Below are positions 1-5,181 of a DNA stretch of 5,181 nucleotides, piece after piece. Below the pieces are notes generated by a model, which ran no database searches, was not told the DNA's origin, and saw only the letters and a list, made by a program, of their open reading frames with translations. Within the stretch, counting starts at the first letter, position 1, and each line of letters opens with the position of its first letter. Position numbers and translations under genes: made by a program. Where the stretch lies: positions 1 to 5,181 of the forward strand of contig JAGLUH010000384.1 in assembly GCA_023134875.1 (NCBI GenBank). The letters are read 5' to 3'. The stretch is from Candidatus Zixiibacteriota bacterium (GTDB taxonomy: Bacteria; Zixibacteria; MSB-5A5; CAIYYT01).

Positions 1-2275
1 GCATGTCGCCGATCTCATCCAGGAAGAAAGTGCCACCATCCGCCTCCTCGAAAAGGCCAATCTTGTCACTTTCCGCACCGGTGTAAGCGCCCCGCTTGTG
101 GCCGAACAGCTCCGATTCCAGCAATGTTTCCGGTATGGCGGCGCAATTGACAGAAACAAAACGCCTCTCTTTACGATTGGAGTTGTAGTGAATGGCTTTG
201 GCGAGATGATCCTTACCGGTTCCCGTCTCTCCCTCAATCAGGATCGATATCGGCGAGTCTTTCACCTGTGCCACCCGCTCCAGAATTTTGAGAATCTCAC
301 GGTTGGCGGTGATGATATTGGGGAAAGCCAGTTCCTGTTGTAGTTGGTTCTTCAACATCTTATTATCGCGTGACAGACGGCGTTTCTGCTCCTCTGAAGA
401 CTTGAAGGCGATGATGTCGGAAAAAGCGATAGCAAAATTCAGATCGGTGGCGGTGAAAGGCTTCCCGTTCTGTCCCAACCGGTCGAGATAGAGGATGCCG
501 GTGGCATCGTCAGCCAGTTCGATAGGAATGGTAATCAGGGTTGCAATCGGTTTGGAACCATTGGTAACGTAGTCGAACATCTTCGTGCGCTCGATATCAA
601 GGGTGGAGACAAACAGGGGACGATCAAGGGGAATGGAACCGCCGCGACCGTTATCCAGGGATGATATCACCCGCTCGAGGCCGGCTTGTTCAAATTCAAG
701 AGCCGCCAGCAATTCAGTCTTGCCGGCAGCGGGATCGTAGGCAAGTACAAAGGCGCGGTCGGCGTTCACCCGACTCTGGAGAATCTTGAGGTTCTTCTCC
801 AGGTTGCCGCTTTTCAGATGCCCATACTCCGAGGCATTAAGGAAAGAACTGAAAAGGGTAAAGTGGTTGTCCGAACTGAGTCCCGAATCAATCAACCGCT
901 CTTCCACCGCCAACCGCAGGACGCGGCACTCTTCCAGCAACAGATCGCCGCCTGATTCGCGCGCTACCTTCGCGCAACGCTCCAGGCATTCCAGGGAGTA
1001 ATCGTAATCACCTGACCGAAACACCAGGCGACCCATCTGATAATAACAGTCAGCCAGAAGCCTGTCGGCGTGCAATTGCTCTGCCAGCTTGGCCGCAGCC
1101 TGAAGATGACGTGCCGCGAGCTTCCCATAGGCGGCTGAACTGACAAGTGAGCGGCCGGCCACAAACAATGCCTGTGCCCGCTCTGAGAGGCAGCCGCAAG
1201 ACTCCAGGGCGGCAATCGATTGATCGAACAACTTTACCGCGACGGTCTCTTTACCCTCGCGCACTGCCAAAGCCGCCAGAATTTTCCGGGCTGCGGCAAT
1301 CTCGACTACTTCGCCCACCTGCTGCGCCACCTCCTCGGCTCGGGCGGCATGCTCAGCGGCGAGAGCATAATTGTGACAGTCAAACTCCAGTTCCGCTAAG
1401 CGACGCTCAGTCTGGCTGATTATCGCGCTCTTGGGAGCGATACGGTAGCCAATCTCCAGGGAATAGCCATAATGCTGACGCGCCATGTTGTAATCGCCCA
1501 GGGCAAGCATTAGATCGCCCATGTACTCGTGGTAGATTGAACGATCACGATACATATCACCTGCCTGAATGAGCGAGTGAGCTTCCTGGTAGAGTTCTCT
1601 GGCGGCGGGGTAATTCCCTTTGAGGTATTTTACATAACCGAGCGAGAGGAGGTTTTTTACCAGCGATACGCTGATCTGATTGGTACGACAGAATTCAACA
1701 CATTCCTGCAACACCGGCTCCGCCTCTTCCCACTGACCCAGCAGAATTCTGACACGGGCATGATTACCGCGTGCCCTGACCAGCGCCAGCGGTGATGCTT
1801 CGGTATCCTGAGCCAACAGTTCGATTGCCCGATTCAGGAATTCCTCCGCCTGCTTGAACTCCCCTCGAACGAAATAGACCTGACCCAGCTTGTTGTAGCA
1901 GGCCACCAGTTCCGTCTCACACTCTATACGCCGGAATGAACTGATCGCATCGCGGATAAACTCCTCGCCCGACCGCAAATCACCAAGAGCGACATAGACC
2001 TTGCCCAGCAAAGCCTGGATACGGCCGACTAGCAGATTCTCGGCGGTTGAACTAACGAGCGAATAGGCTTTCCTGGCGATTTCAAGCACTTCAGCGTGGG
2101 GCTTGTTACTGAAACCGGCGGCTGCGACAAGATAATGATACTCACCCACTATTGCCGGATCGGGATTGGTTTTCAAAGAGGGAGCCAGTTTCTCAAGCTC
2201 TGTCCTGGCGGCGTCGAATTTGCCTTCGGCAACCAGCAGGTTAATTTGCTGAAGCTTTTCCGATGCTTCCATCAT
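1..2275 (-). CDS. TPR-GAF-sigma54 AAA+ transcriptional activator (3' end beyond left edge)
   Basis: The minus-strand frame from ATG at 2275 stays open for 758 codons and runs off the left edge. Residues about 1-460 are alpha-helical with several TPR units (clear ones near 86-119, 125-158, 206-239, 246-279 and 407-440, with repeated G-x-Y/F-x-x-A turns). A GAF-like domain follows at about 490-625, then a charged helical linker at about 626-650. A sigma54-interaction AAA+ core begins near 653, with Walker A GETGTGKD (682-689), GAYTGA (729-734, Tyr replacing the usual Phe of GAFTGA) and Walker B FFLDEIGD (750-757). Members of this family use ATP hydrolysis to open sigma54-RNA polymerase promoters in the cytoplasm. 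The rest of the AAA+ domain and a probable Fis-type HTH are outside the window. No receiver domain is present, so TPR and GAF are the inferred inputs. The start is ATG-ATG with only a weak Shine-Dalgarno site. It lies 28 bp after the small secreted gene, suggesting cotranscription. Function class is secure, target genes unknown. Confidence 0.93.
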   Translation of the reverse strand, partial: MMEASEKLQQINLLVAEGKFDAARTELEKLAPSLKTNPDPAIVGEYHYLVAAAGFSNKPHAEVLEIARKAYSLVSSTAENLLVGRIQALLGKVYVALGDLRSGEEFIRDAISSFRRIECETELVACYNKLGQVYFVRGEFKQAEEFLNRAIELLAQDTEASPLALVRARGNHARVRILLGQWEEAEPVLQECVEFCRTNQISVSLVKNLLSLGYVKYLKGNYPAARELYQEAHSLIQAGDMYRDRSIYHEYMGDLMLALGDYNMARQHYGYSLEIGYRIAPKSAIISQTERRLAELEFDCHNYALAAEHAARAEEVAQQVGEVVEIAAARKILAALAVREGKETVAVKLFDQSIAALESCGCLSERAQALFVAGRSLVSSAAYGKLAARHLQAAAKLAEQLHADRLLADCYYQMGRLVFRSGDYDYSLECLERCAKVARESGGDLLLEECRVLRLAVEERLIDSGLSSDNHFTLFSSFLNASEYGHLKSGNLEKNLKILQSRVNADRAFVLAYDPAAGKTELLAALEFEQAGLERVISSLDNGRGGSIPLDRPLFVSTLDIERTKMFDYVTNGSKPIATLITIPIELADDATGILYLDRLGQNGKPFTATDLNFAIAFSDIIAFKSSEEQKRRLSRDNKMLKNQLQQELAFPNIITANREILKILERVAQVKDSPISILIEGETGTGKDHLAKAIHYNSNRKERRFVSVNCAAIPETLLESELFGHKRGAYTGAESDKIGLFEEADGGTFFLDEIGDM

Positions 2276-2303
2276 GGCACTACCGATTAGTCTGTTTGCT
2301 GCC

Positions 2304-2645
2304 TTACTTCGGCACTAACGTTTTAGCCTTGCCTTTGGTGAGAACCACCTTGCTCTTAACTCTTACTGTTGAATCTCCCTCATCCTCCCTGTCTACCTCT
2401 TGTTCTGTCCCCGAAGCGAAGAAATCAGTCAGGAACTTGATGATCCAGTTCTTGGCCTTGATGATGTAACGTTCTTCATCCGGCACTGAATCTTCATCGC
2501 TGGTTGATCCCTGGATACCAGTAGTTTCCGTACTGTCAGCTTGACAATCATCCCAGGGATGGTCGTTCGCCGTAACGGTTCCTGACAACAGAAGAGATAG
2601 GAAGGCGGCCAAAAGCACCAGAAAAGAAATCCTTAGCACCTTCAT
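2304..2645 (-). CDS. Small secreted protein of unknown function (113 aa)
   Basis: I do not recognise a family. The protein starts MKVLRIS and has a hydrophobic stretch at residues 6-20, with a plausible signal peptidase I site after V-T-A (residue 26). There is no lipobox, and the single Cys (34) is too far from the hydrophobic core for a lipoprotein. Mature residues 27-58 are acidic and rich in Ser/Thr and probably disordered. Residues 60-77 could form an amphipathic helix with aromatic and basic positions (YIIKAKNWIIKFLTDFF). Residues 81-91 are acidic, and the C-terminal 20 residues are Lys-rich. Support for a real gene: AGGAGG lies 7 nt before the ATG, a consensus promoter lies about 70 nt upstream, and the start codon joins directly to a typical signal peptide. 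It is the first gene of a likely unit with the TPR-GAF-sigma54 regulator. A role as envelope or extracellular protein is inferred; linkage to the regulator's signal is only a hypothesis. Confidence 0.82.
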   Translation of the reverse strand: MKVLRISFLVLLAAFLSLLLSGTVTANDHPWDDCQADSTETTGIQGSTSDEDSVPDEERYIIKAKNWIIKFLTDFFASGTEQEVDREDEGDSTVRVKSKVVLTKGKAKTLVPK

Positions 2646-2652
2646 GCTCCTG

Positions 2653-2658
2653 CCTCCT
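2653..2658 (-). promoter_or_regulatory. Ribosome binding site of the small secreted gene
   Basis: AGGAGG on the minus strand, 7 nt before the ATG at 2645. This is a near-ideal Shine-Dalgarno match and fixes the start codon. It is stronger than the sites in front of the other genes in the window: etfB has only GGAG, and rnc and the regulator have none that is clear. Confidence 0.85.
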
Positions 2659-2685
2659 AATAGAGTGCATTAACTTGTTTCTACT

Positions 2686-2738
2686 TGATACTCCCCAATA
2701 TATATCCGGGGTTTGCGCTTATATTATAAGGAGTATCA
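2686..2738. repeat. 9-bp perfect inverted repeat across the promoter (possible operator pair)
   Basis: TGATACTCC at 2686-2694 is matched by its exact reverse complement GGAGTATCA at 2730-2738. The arm centres are 44 bp apart, close to four DNA turns. One arm lies inside the -35/-10 spacer and the other at about +23 to +31 of the predicted transcript. Because the upstream arm is not transcribed from this promoter, an RNA hairpin between the arms is unlikely. Two binding sites for one regulator is the better reading, but this is inference. Confidence 0.5.
2693..2711 (-). promoter_or_regulatory. Predicted hairpin at the 5' end of the leader
   Basis: On the transcribed strand CCCCGG and UUGGGG can pair (four G-C pairs plus two G-U) around a 7-nt AU loop. 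This places a small stem-loop about 5 nt after the predicted transcription start. It has no U-run, so it is not a terminator. A 5' stabilising stem or a chance fold are both possible. Confidence 0.3.
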
Positions 2739-2752
2739 TCAGCAAATGTCAA
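2723..2752 (-). promoter_or_regulatory. Consensus sigma70-type promoter for the secreted protein/regulator unit
   Basis: Read on the minus strand, the -35 box TTGACA (2752-2747) and the -10 box TATAAT (2728-2723) both match the sigma70 consensus exactly, with an 18-bp spacer, 1 bp over optimum. An A6 tract (2761-2756) sits 3 nt upstream of the -35 box, where a proximal UP-like element would lie. The predicted start of transcription is near 2716, giving a leader of about 70 nt before the ATG at 2645. The leader leads straight into the small secreted gene and probably on into the regulator gene. The start position is inferred, not measured. Confidence 0.8.
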
Positions 2753-2828
2753 GCATTTTTTGCGCCCAAGGCCTGCTCGCCTTCTTGTTGCGCAGCTAAT
2801 GCATTGGTACTAATGAGGTTGTGATGCG

Positions 2829-2843
2829 GCGCAGATTCTGCGC
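2829..2843 (-). terminator. Possible weak terminator or 3' stem-loop after etfB
   Basis: GCGCAG-AAT-CTGCGC forms a perfect 6-bp GC-rich stem with a 3-nt loop, starting 24 nt after the etfB stop codon. The downstream transcript sequence has no U-run, so it does not meet the rule for an intrinsic terminator. It may be an mRNA 3'-end stem or a Rho-assisted stop. It sits at the expected boundary between the fabF-rnc-etfB unit and the next promoter. Confidence 0.3.
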
Positions 2844-2867
2844 TTTCTCTATCTGTTCGACATATTA

Positions 2868-3653
2868 TCAGAGCACTTGGTCTTCTCTCAGCTTGACAAA
2901 TAGCTTGTCAGCGATTTCCTCCGGTGTTTCGCCAGCAATGATCTCCCCCTTGGGACGCGCTGGCGGATTGGTCACCGTTGATACATTACTGCCGGATGGC
3001 ATTCCCGGGGTGGCGGCATCCAGGCCAAGATCGGCGGCATCGTAGACCGTAATCTGCTTCTTCTTGGCCATCATCTTGCCTTTCAGTGACGGCAGGCGCG
3101 GTTCGTTGATCTCCTTGACCACCGAGATTACGGCCGGCAAAGGCATGGTGACCTTATCAACACCGTCATCGGTCATTCTCTCAACTGTTATCGAGCCGTC
3201 GCCAACTGATTCAATCTTGCGGATAAACATCGCCGCCGGCTCGTTCAGAAAACCGCCGACGGCGGCATGAATCGCCGCGTTATCAGAGTCAACCGCTTGT
3301 TTGCCGAGCAGGACTAGATCATGCTCCTCCAGTTTCCGAATACCAGCGGCCAAAATCGCTGCCATCGCGATTGCATCCGCACCGCTAAAGCTCTCATCAG
3401 AGAGATGAACCGCTTCGTCTACTCCCAGAGCCAGCGCTTCTCGCAGGGCGTATTCACTCTCTTTGCCGCCCAGTGAGATAGCGGTCACCTTGCCGCCATG
3501 CTGTTCCTTGAGGCGCAACGCTTCCTCGATGGCATAACTGTCAAGAGGGTTGACGATTCCCGGCCCCTGGGGCAGATTGAGTTCGCCCTTGTCGGCATCC
3601 ACTGTCACCAGCGCGATCTCCGGAACCTGTTTAACACATACTACCAAGTTCAT
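2868..3653 (-). CDS. etfB: Electron transfer flavoprotein, beta subunit
   Basis: EtfB pairs with EtfA to form a cytoplasmic FAD/AMP-containing heterodimer. It passes electrons from acyl-CoA and other flavin dehydrogenases to ETF-quinone oxidoreductase, or takes part in electron bifurcation in some lineages. The 261 residues match the usual 250-265. Visible features: N-terminal CVKQVPE (6-12), the NPLDSYAIEEALRLKE helix region (35-50), the nucleotide-binding GKQAVDSDNA segment (117-126), and the family signature region at about 157-198. That region contains LPAVISV and then INEPRLPSLKGKMMAKKK. The start ATG overlaps the rnc stop (ATGA), with GGAG 6 nt upstream inside rnc, so translation is probably coupled. 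Unusually, etfA does not follow: the next gene downstream is a secreted protein with its own promoter. Whether the complex is a classical or a bifurcating ETF cannot be told from this subunit by eye. Confidence 0.95.
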   Translation of the reverse strand: MNLVVCVKQVPEIALVTVDADKGELNLPQGPGIVNPLDSYAIEEALRLKEQHGGKVTAISLGGKESEYALREALALGVDEAVHLSDESFSGADAIAMAAILAAGIRKLEEHDLVLLGKQAVDSDNAAIHAAVGGFLNEPAAMFIRKIESVGDGSITVERMTDDGVDKVTMPLPAVISVVKEINEPRLPSLKGKMMAKKKQITVYDAADLGLDAATPGMPSGSNVSTVTNPPARPKGEIIAGETPEEIADKLFVKLREDQVL

Positions 3654-4432
3654 GATTTACTCCGATTTGATGCCTTATTTCTTCTTATCGCGATCAGAGC
3701 TTCCCGTGCCGCTCTTTGTTCAGCGCTCTTTTTTGAATCGCCTCTACCAGTGCCCAACTTCCTGTCAGTGACGAAGACATCCACCGTGAAACTCTTGCGG
3801 TGGTCAGGGCCGCTTTCATCGGTGACAGTATACTTTGGCATGGCAATACCCTGCGATTGCAGTAATTCTAAAAGGTCACCCTTATAATTCCGCAGCGACA
3901 ACTCGCGCCTCGTCTGGATGAAATCGAAAGATATTAGTTTTTTGATTATGTCGCGTGCCACCGACAAGCCACCATCCTCGTAGACCGCACCGATCAGTGC
4001 CTCCATGCAATCGGCAATAATCGAGGCCCGCTGACGTCCACCCGCCCCGGCCTCTTCCACCGACATCAGGATATACTCACCCAGGCCGATGCTGTTGCCG
4101 GCATACGCCAGCGCTTTCCCGTTCACCAGCAGCGCCTTGCTCTTAGTTAGCTCACCTTCGAGCATCTCTGGATAATCGCGAAACAGCTCGTCCGCCACTA
4201 CCAGCCCCAGAACCGAGTCACCCAGAAACTCGAGGCGTTCATAGGCGGGCGCCTCGCGGGGGTCGTTGTCTCTCTGGTAGGAGCGATGAGTGAGGGCTTC
4301 CATCAGAGAATCGGTTTTTTGAAAATGATACCCAATTTTCTTTTCCAGTTCCTCAGGAGCACGCGGCAAACCATGCCCGTGACCCGGTGTCGGCAACAAC
4401 CTGCCGAGGAATCTCTTGAAGAAGTCGGCCAT
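3650..4432 (-). CDS. rnc: Ribonuclease III
   Basis: RNase III is a Mg2+-dependent dimeric endonuclease that cuts double-stranded RNA in rRNA precursors and structured mRNAs. The 260-residue product has the signature ERLEFLGDS (65-73) with acidic residues E65, E68 and D72. It also has EGELTKSKA (92-100) and the second metal-binding block DCMEALIGAVY (141-151, D141 and E144). A C-terminal double-stranded RNA-binding domain spans about 183-250, with NYKGDLLELLQ, GPDHRKSF and the SKKSAEQRAA helix. All catalytic residues expected for the family are present. The frame is open to 4564, but the extra 44 residues would lie inside fabF; ATG at 4432, 2 nt after the fabF TAG, is the better start. No Shine-Dalgarno sequence precedes it, so reinitiation after fabF is likely. 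The basic, amphipathic N-terminal stretch of about 25 residues before the catalytic domain is longer than in the E. coli enzyme. Confidence 0.97.
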   Translation of the reverse strand: MADFFKRFLGRLLPTPGHGHGLPRAPEELEKKIGYHFQKTDSLMEALTHRSYQRDNDPREAPAYERLEFLGDSVLGLVVADELFRDYPEMLEGELTKSKALLVNGKALAYAGNSIGLGEYILMSVEEAGAGGRQRASIIADCMEALIGAVYEDGGLSVARDIIKKLISFDFIQTRRELSLRNYKGDLLELLQSQGIAMPKYTVTDESGPDHRKSFTVDVFVTDRKLGTGRGDSKKSAEQRAAREALIAIRRNKASNRSKS

Positions 4433-4434
4433 GG

Positions 4435-5181
4435 CTATCTGGAGGAGTCGTCGTGCCGGCCCAACACTAGGGTGATGTTGTGGCCGCCGAAACCGAAAGA
4501 GTTGGAAAGGGCGTAATGAATCTGCTGGTTTCGTCCACCTTCCCGCAAGTAATTGAGATCGCACTCAGGGTCCTGGTCTATGATATTGATCGTCTGGTGG
4601 ATATAAGATTCTTTCAGCGAGATAGCTGTTACTGCCGCTTCCGCGGCACCGGCAGCACCCAGCATGTGACCTACCATCGACTTGGTGGAATTGACCGCCA
4701 TTGTCCTGGCGCGCTCGCCGAACACGTTCTTGATCGCCAGGCTCTCAGCGATGTCACCCAGCGGTGTCGACGTGCCATGACTATTGATATAGTCGATATC
4801 GGCAACGCTGATACCGGCGGATTTGATTCCGGCGCGCATCGCCCGGGCGGCGCCGTCGCCGTCGGGAGCAGGAGCGGTAATATGGTAGGCATCGGCTGAT
4901 AATCCCGCGCCAATCAGGTCAGCGTAGATATCGGCACCGCGTCTGTTGGCATGTTCTTCATCCTCCACCACCAGGATTGCCGCCCCCTCACCCAAGACAA
5001 AACCGTCGCGATCGACATCAAAGGGGCGTGATGCCGTTGCGGGATCATCATTGCGAGTCGAGAGCGCGCGCGCCGCACAAAAACCGGCATACGTCATCTC
5101 GGTAATCGCCGCTTCGGCGCCGCCGGCGATCACGAGATCCGCCTCGCCGCGCTGGACGATATGCATGGCATCACTGATGGC
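4435..5181 (-). CDS. fabF: Beta-ketoacyl-ACP synthase II, C-terminal part (5' end beyond right edge)
   Basis: FabF (KAS II) elongates fatty acids in the cytoplasm by condensing acyl-ACP with malonyl-ACP. The 248 codons present match the C-terminal 60% of the roughly 412-residue enzyme. The frame is open to the right edge (the first codons read AISDAMHIVQRGEADL), so the ATG at 5164-5166 is internal. Conserved thiolase-fold motifs are visible: AGGAEAAIT, ARALSTRND, RPFDVDRDGFVLGEGA, SHGTSTPLGD with the first active-site His (codon 4777-4779), STKSMVGHMLGAAGA with the conserved Lys (4681-4683) and second His (4666-4668), and the C-terminal NSFGFGGHN glycine loop. The active-site Cys lies upstream, outside the window. 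The gene ends TAG-CC before the rnc ATG. The ALSTRND and SMVGHMLGAAGA motifs favour FabF over FabB. Within the visible part there is no frameshift or missing key residue. Confidence 0.95.
   Translation of the reverse strand, partial: AISDAMHIVQRGEADLVIAGGAEAAITEMTYAGFCAARALSTRNDDPATASRPFDVDRDGFVLGEGAAILVVEDEEHANRRGADIYADLIGAGLSADAYHITAPAPDGDGAARAMRAGIKSAGISVADIDYINSHGTSTPLGDIAESLAIKNVFGERARTMAVNSTKSMVGHMLGAAGAAEAAVTAISLKESYIHQTINIIDQDPECDLNYLREGGRNQQIHYALSNSFGFGGHNITLVLGRHDDSSR

Noticed and set aside
98..955. Several short plus-strand open frames antisense to the regulator gene
   Set aside because: The minus-strand frame here encodes the intact GAF and AAA+ regions with all expected motifs, so these are shadows.
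964..1215. Minus-strand open frame of 83 codons in another frame of the regulator
   Set aside because: It overlaps the continuous 758-codon regulator frame out of phase and lacks any protein-like features.
2275..2290. Plus-strand TGGCAC sequence considered as a sigma54 -24 element
   Set aside because: No TTGC-type -12 element follows at the required spacing, and no plus-strand gene lies downstream.
2771..2867. Possible small gene or riboswitch in the gap after etfB
   Set aside because: No open frame with a ribosome binding site is visible, and the region upstream of the promoter shows no multi-stem structure apart from the single short hairpin.
3498..3887. Plus-strand open frame of 129 codons across the etfB/rnc junction
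   Set aside because: It lies antisense to two genes with clear family motifs, resembles no known protein, and is explained by open antisense frames in this base composition.
4433..4564. Longer RNase III reading frame starting at 4564
   Set aside because: The extra 44 residues would be read from the conserved 3' end of fabF in another frame and do not resemble RNase III. The ATG at 4432 gives a normal length.
4480..4899. Plus-strand open frame of 139 codons inside fabF
   Set aside because: It is antisense to highly conserved fabF motifs and has no recognisable domain or supporting start signal.

Overview
The window is a bacterial chromosomal segment with every supported gene on the minus strand, so transcription runs from the right edge to the left edge. 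Five genes are present. From right to left (5' to 3') they are: the C-terminal part of fabF (beta-ketoacyl-ACP synthase II, cut by the right edge), rnc (ribonuclease III), etfB (electron transfer flavoprotein beta subunit), a small secreted protein of unknown function, and a large TPR-GAF-sigma54 AAA+ transcriptional activator cut by the left edge. No tRNA, rRNA, CRISPR array, insertion sequence or integration site was seen.

Right half (2868-5181): fabF, rnc and etfB form a tightly packed operon. The fabF stop and the rnc start are 2 nt apart, and rnc and etfB overlap by 4 bp (ATGA). fabF next to rnc is a common bacterial arrangement, normally preceded by acpP, which would lie beyond the right edge. 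etfB as the coupled third gene is less usual, and etfA does not follow it here.

Centre (2646-2867): this 222-bp AT-rich gap holds a small GC-rich hairpin shortly after etfB. It also holds a minus-strand promoter with exact TTGACA and TATAAT hexamers, an A-tract upstream of the -35 box, a 9-bp perfect inverted repeat across the promoter, a predicted hairpin at the start of the transcript and a strong Shine-Dalgarno site.

Left half (1-2645): the promoter leads into a likely two-gene unit, a 113-residue exported protein followed 28 bp later by the regulator. The regulator has an N-terminal TPR array of about 460 residues, a GAF domain, a short helical linker and a sigma54 AAA+ core with Walker A, a GAYTGA loop and Walker B. 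Its C-terminus is outside the window. It has no receiver domain, so it is probably a one-component or protein-controlled enhancer-binding protein. This pair is the least familiar part of the window.

The source is a Gram-negative-type bacterium with sigma54 regulation. The TPR-rich sigma54 activator and an RNase III with an N-terminal extension would fit Deltaproteobacteria/Myxococcota-like or FCB-group candidate phyla such as Zixibacteria. That assignment is a low-confidence inference from gene style only.
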